DNA of 64,000 bases from the NCBI RefSeq assembly GCF_003700275.1, contig NZ_RBRE01000017.1:124001-188000 (forward strand), read 5' to 3'. Positions 1 through 9,054 of this stretch are shown here, piece by piece (within the stretch, counting starts at the first letter, position 1; each line of letters opens with the position of its first letter). Source of the DNA: Pseudomonas cichorii (GTDB lineage Bacteria > Pseudomonadota > Gammaproteobacteria > Pseudomonadales > Pseudomonadaceae). The notes below the pieces were generated by a model, which ran no database searches, had not been told where the DNA came from, and saw only the letters and a program-made list of their open reading frames with translations. The position numbers and the translations under genes are program-made.

Positions 1-1
1 C

Positions 2-118
2 TTCCAGGCCGACAAGGGCGTGGATTACGGCGACCTGATGGAAGTCATGAACACCCTGCGCGGTGCTGGCTACCTGAAAGTAGGTTTGGTTGGTCTTGAG
101 ACGGTTGGTAAAAAATGA
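2..118 (+). CDS. exbD: ExbD biopolymer transport protein (C-terminal end only)
   Basis: The window opens inside a gene whose last 38 codons read FQADKGVDYGDLMEVMNTLR and on to VGLETVGKK. This is the typical periplasmic C-terminus of ExbD. ExbD works with ExbB and TonB in the inner membrane, using the proton gradient to power TonB-dependent outer-membrane receptors. Its TGA stop (116-118) overlaps the ATG of tonB in an ATGA arrangement, so the two are translationally coupled. The identification rests on this short tail plus the tonB neighbour. Confidence 0.85.
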   Translation, partial: FQADKGVDYGDLMEVMNTLRGAGYLKVGLVGLETVGKK

Positions 119-861
119 TCACTACGCGCCAAAAACTGACGCGCTATAGCGGTAGTCTGTTGTTGGTGCTGGCTGTGCATGCCATCGCGGTCATCGTCGC
201 ACTGCGCTGGCCCGCATCGCAGGCCATCGAGCTGCCGCCGGCTGCCATGATGGTCGAACTGGCCCCGTTGCCCGAGATCGCACCGCCACCGCCGCCCAAG
301 GTCGTCCAGCCGCCACAACCGCCAGCACCGGAAGAAGAAGTACCGCTGCCGCAACTGGCAGAAGCACCGAAGCCGGAAATCGCGGTTCCCAAGAAAGTGG
401 AAAAGCCCAAGCCAAAACCGCAGCCGCCAAAGCCGCAGAAGAAGCCTGAGCCGCCACAGGAAAAGCCGGCCGACGAAAAACCGGTGGATACCCCACCGAC
501 AACGGCAAAGCCCGAGAAGTCAGCAGCACCGACGCCGCCTAGCCCGCCGTCGCCACCCAGCACGGCCCTGCCAAGCTGGCAGAGCGATTTGCTAAGGCAC
601 CTGGCCAAGTACAAGAAGTATCCCGAGGATGCCCGCCGTCGCGGCATGCAAGGGGTAGCCCGCCTGCGCTTCGTGGTCGATGCGGATGGCAACGTCTTGT
701 CCTATGCGATTGCCAGCACTTCAGGCAGTCCGGCACTGGACCGAGCCACCATGGAGATGATCCGTCGTGCTCAACCTTTGCCCAAGCCGCCGGCTGAAAC
801 ACTGAACAACGGCACGATCGAGATCCTGGCACCCTTCGTTTATTCACTGGATAAACGCTGA
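115..861 (+). CDS. tonB: TonB energy-transducing protein
   Basis: TonB carries inner-membrane energy to outer-membrane receptors for iron-siderophores and vitamin B12. The 248-residue protein has a short cytoplasmic N-terminus, one membrane segment (about 13-33) and a long Pro/Lys/Glu-rich stretch (about 45-150) that spans the periplasm. The C-terminal domain (about 155-248) has the usual TonB pattern, including YPEDARRRGMQGVARLRFVV. It overlaps the exbD stop by four bases, giving the order exbD-tonB. No promoter of its own is visible, and control of the operon must lie upstream of the window. Confidence 0.95.
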   Translation: MITTRQKLTRYSGSLLLVLAVHAIAVIVALRWPASQAIELPPAAMMVELAPLPEIAPPPPPKVVQPPQPPAPEEEVPLPQLAEAPKPEIAVPKKVEKPKPKPQPPKPQKKPEPPQEKPADEKPVDTPPTTAKPEKSAAPTPPSPPSPPSTALPSWQSDLLRHLAKYKKYPEDARRRGMQGVARLRFVVDADGNVLSYAIASTSGSPALDRATMEMIRRAQPLPKPPAETLNNGTIEILAPFVYSLDKR

Positions 862-953
862 ATAACACTTTTGTTACTCATGAGTGCTTCTGATAACGTG
901 CGTCTATCGATTGCACCCGCTATGCTGGGGCCGCAACTTCATGGACGCACGTT

Positions 954-1877
954 ATGACCCTTACAGAATTGCGCTATATCGTTACGCTTGCTCAGGAACA
1001 GCACTTCGGCCACGCCGCCGAACGTTGTCATGTCAGCCAGCCCACGCTCTCCGTGGGTGTGAAAAAGCTTGAAGATGAACTTGGTGTGCTGATTTTCGAG
1101 CGCAGCAAAAGTGCTGTACGTCTAACGCCTGTCGGTGAGGGCATCGTTGCCCAGGCCCAGAAGGTGCTGGAGCAGGCCCAAGGCATCCGCGAACTGGCCC
1201 AGGCCGGCAAGAATCAACTGACAGCCCCGCTTAAAGTCGGCGCCATCTATACGGTCGGTCCGTATCTGTTCCCGCATCTGATTCCGCAACTGCACCGGGT
1301 CGCCCCGCAAATGCCGTTGTACATCGAAGAGAACTTCACTCACGTACTGCGCGACAAGCTGCGCAACGGTGAGCTGGACGCGGTCATCATCGCCTTGCCT
1401 TTCAACGAAGCCGATGTCTTGACCCTGCCACTCTACGATGAACCGTTCTCGGTGCTGATGCCGGCCAATCATCCATGGACCCAGAAAGAGAGCATCGATG
1501 CCTCGGCATTGAACGACAAGAGCCTGCTGTTGCTCGGCGAAGGTCACTGCTTCCGCGATCAGGTCCTGGAGGCCTGCCCGACGCTGACCAAGGGCGGCGA
1601 GGGCGCCAAGCATACGACCGTGGAATCCAGCTCGCTGGAAACCATTCGCCATATGGTCGCTTCCGGACTGGGGATTTCGATTCTGCCGTTGTCCGCCGTC
1701 GACAGCCATCACTATGCACCTGGCGTGATCGAAGTTCGTCCGCTGACGGCTCCCGTACCTTTCCGTACGGTCGCCATCGCCTGGCGTGCCAGTTTCCCAA
1801 GGCCCAAGGCAATCGAGATTCTTGCTGACTCCGTACGCCTGTGTTCCGTGGCTCGTCCAAAAACAGAAGCAAGCTAG
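954..1877 (+). CDS. oxyR: OxyR hydrogen-peroxide-sensing LysR regulator
   Basis: OxyR senses hydrogen peroxide through a reversible disulfide and activates catalase and alkyl hydroperoxide reductase genes. The 307-residue protein has an N-terminal LysR helix-turn-helix (about 1-60, with CHVSQPTLSVGVKKLE) and a substrate-type sensor domain. The two redox cysteines fall at exactly the classical positions, C199 and C208, in GEGHCFRDQVLEAC. recG follows after 9 bp, an oxyR-recG pairing common in Pseudomonas. The ATG at 954 is preceded by only a weak ribosome-binding site, but the start matches the family's N-terminus. Confidence 0.97.
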   Translation: MTLTELRYIVTLAQEQHFGHAAERCHVSQPTLSVGVKKLEDELGVLIFERSKSAVRLTPVGEGIVAQAQKVLEQAQGIRELAQAGKNQLTAPLKVGAIYTVGPYLFPHLIPQLHRVAPQMPLYIEENFTHVLRDKLRNGELDAVIIALPFNEADVLTLPLYDEPFSVLMPANHPWTQKESIDASALNDKSLLLLGEGHCFRDQVLEACPTLTKGGEGAKHTTVESSSLETIRHMVASGLGISILPLSAVDSHHYAPGVIEVRPLTAPVPFRTVAIAWRASFPRPKAIEILADSVRLCSVARPKTEAS

Positions 1878-1886
1878 GCAGAGAAC

Positions 1887-3962
1887 ATGAGCGAGCTTTC
1901 CAAAGTCTCGGTCACGGCGCTCAAGGGCGTCGGCGAGGCCATGGCTGAAAAGCTGGCAAAGGTGGGTCTGGAAAACCTGCAGGATGTGCTGTTTCACCTG
2001 CCGCTGCGTTATCAGGACCGGACCCGCGTCGTCCCCATCGGCGCGTTGCGCCCCGGCCAGGATGCGGTGATCGAAGGCGTGGTCAGTGGCGCCGACGTGG
2101 TCATGGGCAAGCGCCGTAGCCTGTTGGTGCGCCTGGGTGACGGCACGGGCGTGGTCAGCCTGCGCTTCTATCACTTCAGCAACGCGCAGAAGGACAGCAT
2201 GAAGCGCGGCACGCACCTGCGCTGTTTCGGCGAAGCCAGACCCGGGGCGTCGGGTCTGGAAATCTACCACCCGGAATACCGTGCCCTGACCGGTGATGAA
2301 CCGCCGCCGGTAGAGCAGACGCTTACCCCGATCTATCCGTCCACCGAAGGCCTGACCCAGCAACGCCTGCGCCAGCTCTGCCAGCAGAGCCTGGCGATGC
2401 TCGGTCCGAAGAGCCTGCCGGACTGGCTGCCTGAAGAACTGGCTCGCGACTATCAACTCGCCCCGCTGGATGACGCCATCCGCTACCTGCATCACCCGCC
2501 TGCCGATGCCGATGTCGAAGAACTCGCTCTGGGCCATCACTGGGCGCAACACCGCCTGGCCTTCGAGGAATTGCTGACCCATCAATTGTCGCAGCAACGC
2601 CTGCGTGAAAGCCTGCGCGCACAGCATGCCCCGGCCCTGCCGCTGGCGAAGAAACTGCCCAGGCAGTTCCTGGCCAATCTCGGCTTCCCGCCGACCGGCG
2701 CCCAGCAGCGCGTCGGCAAGGAAGTGGCCTACGACCTCAGCCAGCCGGAGCCCATGCTGCGCCTGATCCAGGGCGATGTCGGCGCGGGCAAGACCGTGGT
2801 CGCCGCCCTCGCGGCCCTGCAAGCACTGGAAGCCGGTTATCAGGTGGCGTTGATGGCGCCCACCGAAATCCTCGCCGAGCAGCATTACATCAACTTCCAG
2901 CGCTGGCTCGAACCGCTGGGCGTGGACGTGGCGTGGCTGGCCGGCAAGCTCAAGGGCAAGGCGCGTACCACTTCACTGGAACAGATCGCCAGCGGCACGC
3001 CGATGGTGGTGGGCACTCATGCACTGTTCCAGGACGAAGTGCAGTTCAAGAACCTGGCACTGGTCATCATCGACGAACAGCACCGCTTCGGCGTGCAGCA
3101 ACGTCTGGCCCTGCGCAAGAAAGGCGTGGGCGGCATGATGTGCCCGCATCAGTTGATCATGACCGCGACCCCGATTCCGCGGACCCTGGCCATGAGCGCC
3201 TACGCCGACCTGGATACCTCGATCCTCGACGAACTGCCGCCCGGCCGGACCCCGGTCAACACCGTACTGGTGGTCGACAGCCGCCGCGTCGAAGTCATCG
3301 AGCGGGTACGTGCCGCCTGCGCCGAAGGGCGCCAGGCCTATTGGGTCTGCACGCTGATCGAAGAGTCCGAAGAGCTGACCTGCAAGGCCGCCGAAACCTC
3401 GTTCGAGGAACTGAGCAGCGCCCTGGGCGAGCTGCGTGTCGGGCTGATCCATGGGCGCATGAAGCCTGCGGAAAAGGCCGCCATCATGGCCGAGTTCAAG
3501 CAGGGCGCCCTGCAACTGCTGGTGGCGACGACCGTCATTGAAGTCGGCGTCGACGTACCCAACGCCAGCCTGATGATCATCGAGAACCCCGAGCGCCTCG
3601 GGCTTGCACAACTGCATCAGTTGCGTGGCCGGGTAGGCCGCGGCAGCGCGGTCAGCCATTGCGTGCTGCTCTACCATCCGCCGCTGTCGCAGATCGGCCG
3701 GCAGCGTCTGGGCATCATGCGTGAGACCAATGACGGCTTCGTCATCGCCGAAAAGGATCTCGAACTGCGTGGTCCGGGCGAAATGCTCGGAACCCGACAA
3801 ACGGGCCTCCTGCAATTCAAGGTGGCCGACCTGATGCGTGATGCCGATTTGCTACCTGCCGTGCGAGATGCAGCCCACGCGCTTTTGGAGCGTTGGCCAC
3901 AACATGTGAGCCCCTTGCTCGAACGCTGGTTGAGACACGGCCAACAATACGGACAGGTGTGA
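1887..3962 (+). CDS. recG: ATP-dependent DNA helicase RecG
   Basis: RecG remodels stalled replication forks and Holliday junctions by driving branch migration. The 691-residue length is normal for the family. The N-terminal OB-fold wedge domain (about 1-170) binds the junction. The helicase core has Walker A GDVGAGKTVVA (about 300), the Walker B box IIDEQHRFG and motif III TATPIPRTL. The C-terminal helicase domain carries the QLRGRVGRG motif VI. It lies 9 bp after oxyR and is probably co-transcribed with it, which links repair capacity to the peroxide regulator. Confidence 0.97.
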   Translation: MSELSKVSVTALKGVGEAMAEKLAKVGLENLQDVLFHLPLRYQDRTRVVPIGALRPGQDAVIEGVVSGADVVMGKRRSLLVRLGDGTGVVSLRFYHFSNAQKDSMKRGTHLRCFGEARPGASGLEIYHPEYRALTGDEPPPVEQTLTPIYPSTEGLTQQRLRQLCQQSLAMLGPKSLPDWLPEELARDYQLAPLDDAIRYLHHPPADADVEELALGHHWAQHRLAFEELLTHQLSQQRLRESLRAQHAPALPLAKKLPRQFLANLGFPPTGAQQRVGKEVAYDLSQPEPMLRLIQGDVGAGKTVVAALAALQALEAGYQVALMAPTEILAEQHYINFQRWLEPLGVDVAWLAGKLKGKARTTSLEQIASGTPMVVGTHALFQDEVQFKNLALVIIDEQHRFGVQQRLALRKKGVGGMMCPHQLIMTATPIPRTLAMSAYADLDTSILDELPPGRTPVNTVLVVDSRRVEVIERVRAACAEGRQAYWVCTLIEESEELTCKAAETSFEELSSALGELRVGLIHGRMKPAEKAAIMAEFKQGALQLLVATTVIEVGVDVPNASLMIIENPERLGLAQLHQLRGRVGRGSAVSHCVLLYHPPLSQIGRQRLGIMRETNDGFVIAEKDLELRGPGEMLGTRQTGLLQFKVADLMRDADLLPAVRDAAHALLERWPQHVSPLLERWLRHGQQYGQV

Positions 3963-4048
3963 CGCAGGCAACGCTTTGGGAAGCGCATGCGGCCCAAAAC
4001 AAATAAGGTGGTTATACTGCCGTGATTGTAGGAAAACGGACACAGACC

Positions 4049-5443
4049 ATGACAGAAGCTGCCCACGTCGATGACTCTCACCAAGCCCCGTCGGTAATCC
4101 GGCAGTTGCTTGAAAAACTGGCCATCCGCTATAACGAAGTCCCGGATGACGCGAGCCTGCCGGCATCGCGCAAGGTCCAGGCCGTATTGGTCGAAGACGC
4201 TGTTGGTGCGCTGCTGATCCTGTTTCCGCAAAGCCAGTTGCTGGACCTGAACCGGATCACCGAGTTGACCGGTCGCCAGCTGGCAGCACTGCCTCATGAC
4301 CGTCTGGTGCGCATGCTCGCCAAACACAGCCTGCATGCCTTGCCGGGCCTGCCGGCGCTGACCAGTTCGCCGTGTCTGTATGACGATCGCCTGCTGCAGG
4401 AACCTGCGCTGTTGATCGGCTCCGGAGAGCCGGGCGTGCTGCTGGAAATCAGCAGCGAAGACTTCAAGGGCATGCTGAGCAAGGCCAGTGCCGCGCATTT
4501 TGGCGAACTGCTGAGCGGCATTCATCCCAACCTTGATCGTCCCGATGATGACCGCGAAGAAATCACCCAGGCCATGCATGCCTTCACGGCACGGCGTATC
4601 CAGCAGCGTCTGGAAGCGACCCTGGAAATTCCTCCGCTGGCCGGTACCGCGCAGAAGATCATCAAGCTGCGTGTCGATCCTGACGCCACCATCGATGACA
4701 TTACCGGCGTAGTTGAAACCGACCCGGCACTGGCAGCCCAGGTCGTCAGTTGGGCCGCTTCGCCTTACTACGCCTCGACCGGCAAGATCCGCTCGGTCGA
4801 AGACGCCATTGTCCGGGTGCTGGGTTTCGATCTGGTCATCAACCTGGCGCTGGGCCTGGCGCTGGGCAAGACCCTGAGTCTGCCCAAGGACCATCCGCAG
4901 CAGACGACGCCTTACTGGCAGCAGTCGATCTACACGGCTGCCGTCATCGAAGGCCTGACACGCGCCATCCCGCGCCCCAAGCGTCCCGAAGGTGGCCTGA
5001 CCTATCTGGCCGGTTTGCTGCACAATTTCGGCTACCTGCTGCTGGCCCACGTGTTCCCGCCACATTTCTCGCTGATCTGCCGCCAGCTCGAGGTCAATCC
5101 GCACCTGCATCACAGCTACGTGGAACACCACTTGCTGGGGATCAGCCGCGAGCAGATCGGCGCCTGGCTGATGCGTTACTGGGATATGCCGGACGAGTTG
5201 TCCACCGCCCTGCGCTTCCAGCATGACCCGCACTACGCCGGCAAGCATTGCGAATACGCCAACTTGATCTATCTGGCGGTGCGCCTGCTGCGCGCCAACG
5301 GCATCGGTTCGGGGCCGCAGCAGGAGATTCCGGACGAGTTGTTCGAGCGCCTGGGCCTGACCCGTGAAAAGGCCAACGAGTCGGTCAGAAAGGTTCTGGA
5401 AGCCGAAGCCATGCTGCGTGAACTGGCATCCCAGTTCGCCTGA
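4049..5443 (+). CDS. YbaK-like plus HDOD domain protein
   Basis: The 464-residue protein has two parts. Residues about 10-160 resemble the YbaK/ProX aminoacyl-tRNA deacylase fold (IRYNEVPDDASLPASRKVQAV and later LLILFPQSQLLDLNRITELTG). Residues about 185-390 form an HDOD domain (IPPLAGTAQKIIKLRVDP, DPALAAQVV, LLHNFGYLLLAHVFP), the HD-related output domain of signalling proteins. HDOD domains usually lack metal-dependent phosphodiesterase activity, and the exact role here is unknown. The ATG at 4049 was chosen over an in-frame GTG at 4022 because GGA sits 8 bases upstream. It follows recG by 86 bp. Confidence 0.8.
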   Translation: MTEAAHVDDSHQAPSVIRQLLEKLAIRYNEVPDDASLPASRKVQAVLVEDAVGALLILFPQSQLLDLNRITELTGRQLAALPHDRLVRMLAKHSLHALPGLPALTSSPCLYDDRLLQEPALLIGSGEPGVLLEISSEDFKGMLSKASAAHFGELLSGIHPNLDRPDDDREEITQAMHAFTARRIQQRLEATLEIPPLAGTAQKIIKLRVDPDATIDDITGVVETDPALAAQVVSWAASPYYASTGKIRSVEDAIVRVLGFDLVINLALGLALGKTLSLPKDHPQQTTPYWQQSIYTAAVIEGLTRAIPRPKRPEGGLTYLAGLLHNFGYLLLAHVFPPHFSLICRQLEVNPHLHHSYVEHHLLGISREQIGAWLMRYWDMPDELSTALRFQHDPHYAGKHCEYANLIYLAVRLLRANGIGSGPQQEIPDELFERLGLTREKANESVRKVLEAEAMLRELASQFA

Positions 5444-5770
5444 TCTTCCTTTCGCGAATGAATTCGCTCCCACAGTGAATTCATTCGCGAACTTGCCCCC
5501 CGTAGGAGCGAATTGATTCGCGAATCACGCAAATTGAAAGGTAAGTGAAAGCTTCTGCATTTAGGATCGGCTCACCACCGGCAAAAGACCGGCTAGCCAG
5601 GAAACGTGTTCCCGCACTTTCCGGCCCAATTAACAAGAATAATGGTGATTCCGATGCTTGCTGATACCCCGATGTACACCCTCCTTGCGCCTCCACTCCA
5701 CGTATTGCTTCTTCTGAGCTGATTCGTTCGTTTCGTCGTTCTGTAGCCGTATTACGCCTGGAGTATTCCT
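5444..5770. other. Intergenic region with a REP pair and the transporter leader
   Basis: This 327-bp gap holds a REP pair (5451-5527) right after the HDOD gene. The rest is leader for the citrate-type transporter. No convincing promoter hexamers, riboswitch or small gene were recognised in 5528-5770. Confidence 0.6.
5451..5527. repeat. REP/BIME palindromic repeat
   Basis: Two arms, TTCGCGAATGAATTC (5451-5465) and GAATTCATTCGCGAA (5477-5491), are perfect inverted copies. A third, inverted REP unit (GTAGGAGCGAATTGATTCG) follows at about 5502-5520. The motif is the Pseudomonas REP type seen at five other gene ends in this window. It could act as a transcription terminator or mRNA stabiliser for the HDOD gene. 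Confidence 0.9.
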
Positions 5771-7078
5771 ATGCTGACTTTCCTTGGCTTTGCCATGGTT
5801 ATTGCGTTCATGTACCTGATCATGAGCAAACGCATGACCGCGCTGATTGCCCTGATCATCGTACCTATCATTTTTGCCCTGTTCGGCGGCTTCGGTCCGC
5901 AGATCGGCCCGATGATGCTGGCTGGCATCACCAAGCTGGCGCCAACCGGCGTCATGCTGATGTTCGCGATTCTCTACTTCGCACTGATGATCGACTCGGG
6001 CCTGTTCGACCCGGCCGTGCGCAAGATCCTGAAAATGGTCAAAGGCGACCCGATGCGCATTTCGGTCGGTACTGCCGTACTGGCGCTGGTGGTTTCCCTG
6101 GACGGTGACGGCGCGACTACCTACATGATCTGTGTTGCCGCCATGCTGCCGCTCTACAGCCGCGTCGGCATGAGCCCGCGCATCATGGCAGGCCTGATCA
6201 TTCTGGCCGGCGGCGTGATGAACATGACGCCATGGGGCGGGCCGACCGCTCGCGCAGCCAGCGCCCTGCATGTCGATGCGTCGGATATTTTCGTACCGAT
6301 GATCCCGGCAATGCTGGCCGGTGTGGTCGCGATCCTGGCGATTGCCTACTTCTACGGCAAACGTGAGCGTGCCCGTCTGGGTGAGCTGCATCTGCAAGGC
6401 GATGAAATCGATCACAGCGAAATCAGTGTTTCGCAGTTCCCGGATGCCCGTCGTCCGAAGATGATCTGGTTCAACGGTGCCCTGACTCTGGCCCTGATGG
6501 TTGCCCTGATGATGAGCCTGCTGCCTCTGCCGGTCCTGTTCATGATCGCGTTCAGTATCGCGATGATCATCAACTATCCGAACCTGCAGGACCAGAAGGA
6601 CCGCGTTTCGGCGCACGCCGGCAGCGTTCTGTCGGTGGTCGGCCTGATCTTCGCCGCCGGTATCTTCACCGGCATCCTGACCGGCACCGGTATGGTCGAC
6701 GCCATGTCGAAAAGCCTGCTGACCGTTATTCCGGAAGCGATGGGGCCTTACCTGGCCGTCATCACTGCACTGGTCAGCATGCCGTTCACCTTCTTCATGT
6801 CCAACGATGCGTTCTACTTCGGCGTACTGCCAGTGCTCTCCGAAGCAGCGGCCCACTACGGCATCACGCCGGTGGAAATGGCTCGCGCCTCTATCGTCGG
6901 TCAGCCGGTTCACCTGCTCAGCCCGCTGGTTCCATCGACCTACCTGCTGGTGGCTCTGGCCGGTATCGACTTTGGTGACCACCAGCGCTTCACCCTGAAA
7001 TGGGCAATCCTGGTCTGCATCTGCATCCTGATCGCGGCATTGATGATGGGTATCTTCCCGTTTTTCAGCGCGGCGTGA
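5771..7078 (+). CDS. CitMHS-family citrate/divalent metal transporter
   Basis: This 435-residue inner-membrane protein has about 11-12 hydrophobic segments. It matches the CitMHS family, which imports citrate complexed with Mg2+ or other divalent cations using protons. Family-like signatures include LVVSLDGDGATTYMICVAAM (about 99-118), MNMTPWGGPTARAAS (about 150) and FFMSNDAFYFGVLPVLSEAA (about 343). It stands alone between the HDOD gene and the phosphate-type transporter. The metal preference cannot be read from the sequence. The sequence around 7093-7120 may end its transcript. Confidence 0.92.
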   Translation: MLTFLGFAMVIAFMYLIMSKRMTALIALIIVPIIFALFGGFGPQIGPMMLAGITKLAPTGVMLMFAILYFALMIDSGLFDPAVRKILKMVKGDPMRISVGTAVLALVVSLDGDGATTYMICVAAMLPLYSRVGMSPRIMAGLIILAGGVMNMTPWGGPTARAASALHVDASDIFVPMIPAMLAGVVAILAIAYFYGKRERARLGELHLQGDEIDHSEISVSQFPDARRPKMIWFNGALTLALMVALMMSLLPLPVLFMIAFSIAMIINYPNLQDQKDRVSAHAGSVLSVVGLIFAAGIFTGILTGTGMVDAMSKSLLTVIPEAMGPYLAVITALVSMPFTFFMSNDAFYFGVLPVLSEAAAHYGITPVEMARASIVGQPVHLLSPLVPSTYLLVALAGIDFGDHQRFTLKWAILVCICILIAALMMGIFPFFSAA

Positions 7079-7092
7079 CCTGAAAGCCCGCT

Positions 7093-7120
7093 TCGCCGCC
7101 AGCCTGATCGCTGGCGGCGA
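7093..7120 (+). terminator. Hairpin after the CitMHS gene
   Basis: TCGCCGCCAGC (7093-7103) and GCTGGCGGCGA (7110-7120) are perfect 11-bp inverted repeats around a 6-base loop, 14 bases after the transporter stop. No T-run follows on the plus strand, so it is a terminator-like stem rather than a textbook intrinsic terminator. Confidence 0.5.
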
Positions 7121-7344
7121 GTGGCAGTCAAAAAAGCTGTAACCACTGTCGCTGTTCTCTCAGCGACGTCAATATGCTGATTCATGACAGTTTTATTTCA
7201 ATAGATCAGTACCTGTGCAATGCTGGCGCCAAGGCCAAAGGCCGACTACAAGCTTTAGTAGAGCGTCATAAAAGCATCCCGCTCGCTACACGCTGCACTT
7301 TCAATCCTTCGCCCTGAATGGGGCAACTCAGGGAGGCTCTCTGT

Positions 7345-8997
7345 ATGCTGACCCTGCTCGATCTGTTATCCGCCGTTGCCCTGCTGATCTGGGGCACGCA
7401 TATCGTGCGTACCGGGATTCTTCGCGTGTATGGCGCGCAGTTGCGTCGCGTCCTCAGCCAGAACATGTCCAAACGGCCGCTGGCGTTCATCGCCGGTATT
7501 CTGGTCACCGCACTGGTGCAGAGCAGCAACGCCACCGCCATGCTGGTAACGTCATTCGTGGGCCAGGGCCTGATGAAGCTGACGCCGGCGCTGGCGATCA
7601 TGCTCGGCGCCGATGTGGGCACGGCCTTGATGTCCCGCGTGCTGACTCTGGATCTGTCCTGGCTTTCGCCGCTGCTGATTTTCCTCGGTGTGATTTTCTT
7701 CCTGTCGCGCAAGCAGACCCGCGCTGGTCAATTGGGTCGGGTCGCCATCGGACTCGGCCTGATCGTTCTGGCCTTGCAGTTGATCGTCAGTGCCAGCGCG
7801 CCGATCACCCAGGCCACGGGCATGAAAGTGCTGTTTGCCTCACTGACAGGCGACCTGCTGCTCGATGCACTGGTCGGCGCACTGTTCGCGCTGATTTCCT
7901 ATTCCAGCCTCGCGGCAGTGTTGCTGACGGCCACGCTGGCAGGCGCCGATATCATTGGCCTGCCGGTGGCTATCGGCCTGGTGATCGGCGCCAACATCGG
8001 CAGCGGGCTGCTGGCCTTTCTCAGCACCAGCATGCAGAACGTGGCCGGTCGGCAAGTGGCGCTGGGCAGCCTGCTGTACAAGCTGCTGGGCCTGCTGCTG
8101 ATCATTCCGGTGCTCGACCCGCTGGTGCACTGGCTCTCGTCGCTGGGTTTCAGCCCGCAGGAACTGGTGATCGGTTTTCATCTGGTCTACAACACCGCGC
8201 GCTGCCTGTTGATGCTGCCCACCGTTGGCCCGATGGCGCGCCTGTGTGCGGCGCTGCTGCCCCATCAGGCGGAAACCGGCGGCCCGGCTCGGGCACGGCA
8301 TCTGGACCTCGCGGCCCTGTCGACTCCCAGCCTGGCGCTGGCCAATGCGGTGCGCGAAACCCTGCGCATGGGCGATTTGATCGAGAACATGCTGGGTTCG
8401 ATGCTCGCAGTGCTGCGCGGCACGCAAACGGCGGTCACTCAGGAAATACGTCGCCTCAACGACGACGTGGAGGCGCTGTACAGCGCAATCAAACTGTACC
8501 TGGCGCAGATGCCTCGCGAAGAACTGGGCGAGCAGGATAATCGGCGCTGGGCGGAAATCATCGAACTGACCATCAACCTGGAACTGGCCAGCGATCTGAT
8601 CGAACGCATGCTGCGCAAGATCCAGCAGCAGAAGACTTCCCAGCGTCGCTCGTTCTCGGAAGTGGGCCTGGAAGAACTGGCCGATCTGCAGGTGCAGTTG
8701 CAATCCAACCTGCGCCTGGGCCTGTCGGTCTTTCTCAGTTCGGATGAAGAAAGCGCCCGTCAGTTGCTCCGGGAAAAACGCCGTTTCCGGGCACTGGAGC
8801 GGCGTCTGGCGCATGCTCATGTCAGCCGCCTGCAGCGCAAGGTCGTGCAGAGCATCGAGACCAGTTCGCTGCATCTTGAGCTGATCGCTGACATGAAACG
8901 CCTCAACTCGTTGTTCTGCAGCAGCGCCTATGCCGTGCTGGGCAGCGCCGATACCGGAGCCTTGTCGAGCGAGACTATCGAAGAACAATCGGTGTGA
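7345..8997 (+). CDS. Na/phosphate cotransporter family protein with PhoU-like tail
   Basis: The 550-residue protein has an N-terminal membrane half (about 1-310) with the paired repeat typical of Na/Pi cotransporters (QSSNATAMLVTSFVGQGLMK and YSSLAAVLLTATLAGADIIG). A C-terminal helical region (about 335-530) resembles PhoU. It is expected to move phosphate with sodium, or act in phosphate export or sensing. The ATG at 7345 is preceded by GGGAGG with 8-base spacing. An in-frame ATG at 7318 lacks a ribosome-binding site. Confidence 0.88.
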   Translation: MLTLLDLLSAVALLIWGTHIVRTGILRVYGAQLRRVLSQNMSKRPLAFIAGILVTALVQSSNATAMLVTSFVGQGLMKLTPALAIMLGADVGTALMSRVLTLDLSWLSPLLIFLGVIFFLSRKQTRAGQLGRVAIGLGLIVLALQLIVSASAPITQATGMKVLFASLTGDLLLDALVGALFALISYSSLAAVLLTATLAGADIIGLPVAIGLVIGANIGSGLLAFLSTSMQNVAGRQVALGSLLYKLLGLLLIIPVLDPLVHWLSSLGFSPQELVIGFHLVYNTARCLLMLPTVGPMARLCAALLPHQAETGGPARARHLDLAALSTPSLALANAVRETLRMGDLIENMLGSMLAVLRGTQTAVTQEIRRLNDDVEALYSAIKLYLAQMPREELGEQDNRRWAEIIELTINLELASDLIERMLRKIQQQKTSQRRSFSEVGLEELADLQVQLQSNLRLGLSVFLSSDEESARQLLREKRRFRALERRLAHAHVSRLQRKVVQSIETSSLHLELIADMKRLNSLFCSSAYAVLGSADTGALSSETIEEQSV

Positions 8998-9054
8998 ACG
9001 TACCGGGCAGAGCGAAGTCTGTTAAACATACCGGCCCGCAAGGAAAGCTGTTTT

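Noticed and set aside
300..560. Proline-rich low-complexity stretch in tonB as a novel repeat
   Set aside because: Pro/Lys/Glu repeats are the usual periplasm-spanning region of TonB.
1122..2885. Long open frame on the minus strand opposite oxyR and recG
   Set aside because: It is antisense to two certain genes, has unusual His/Gln/Arg-rich composition, and arises because high-GC coding DNA leaves the reverse frame open.
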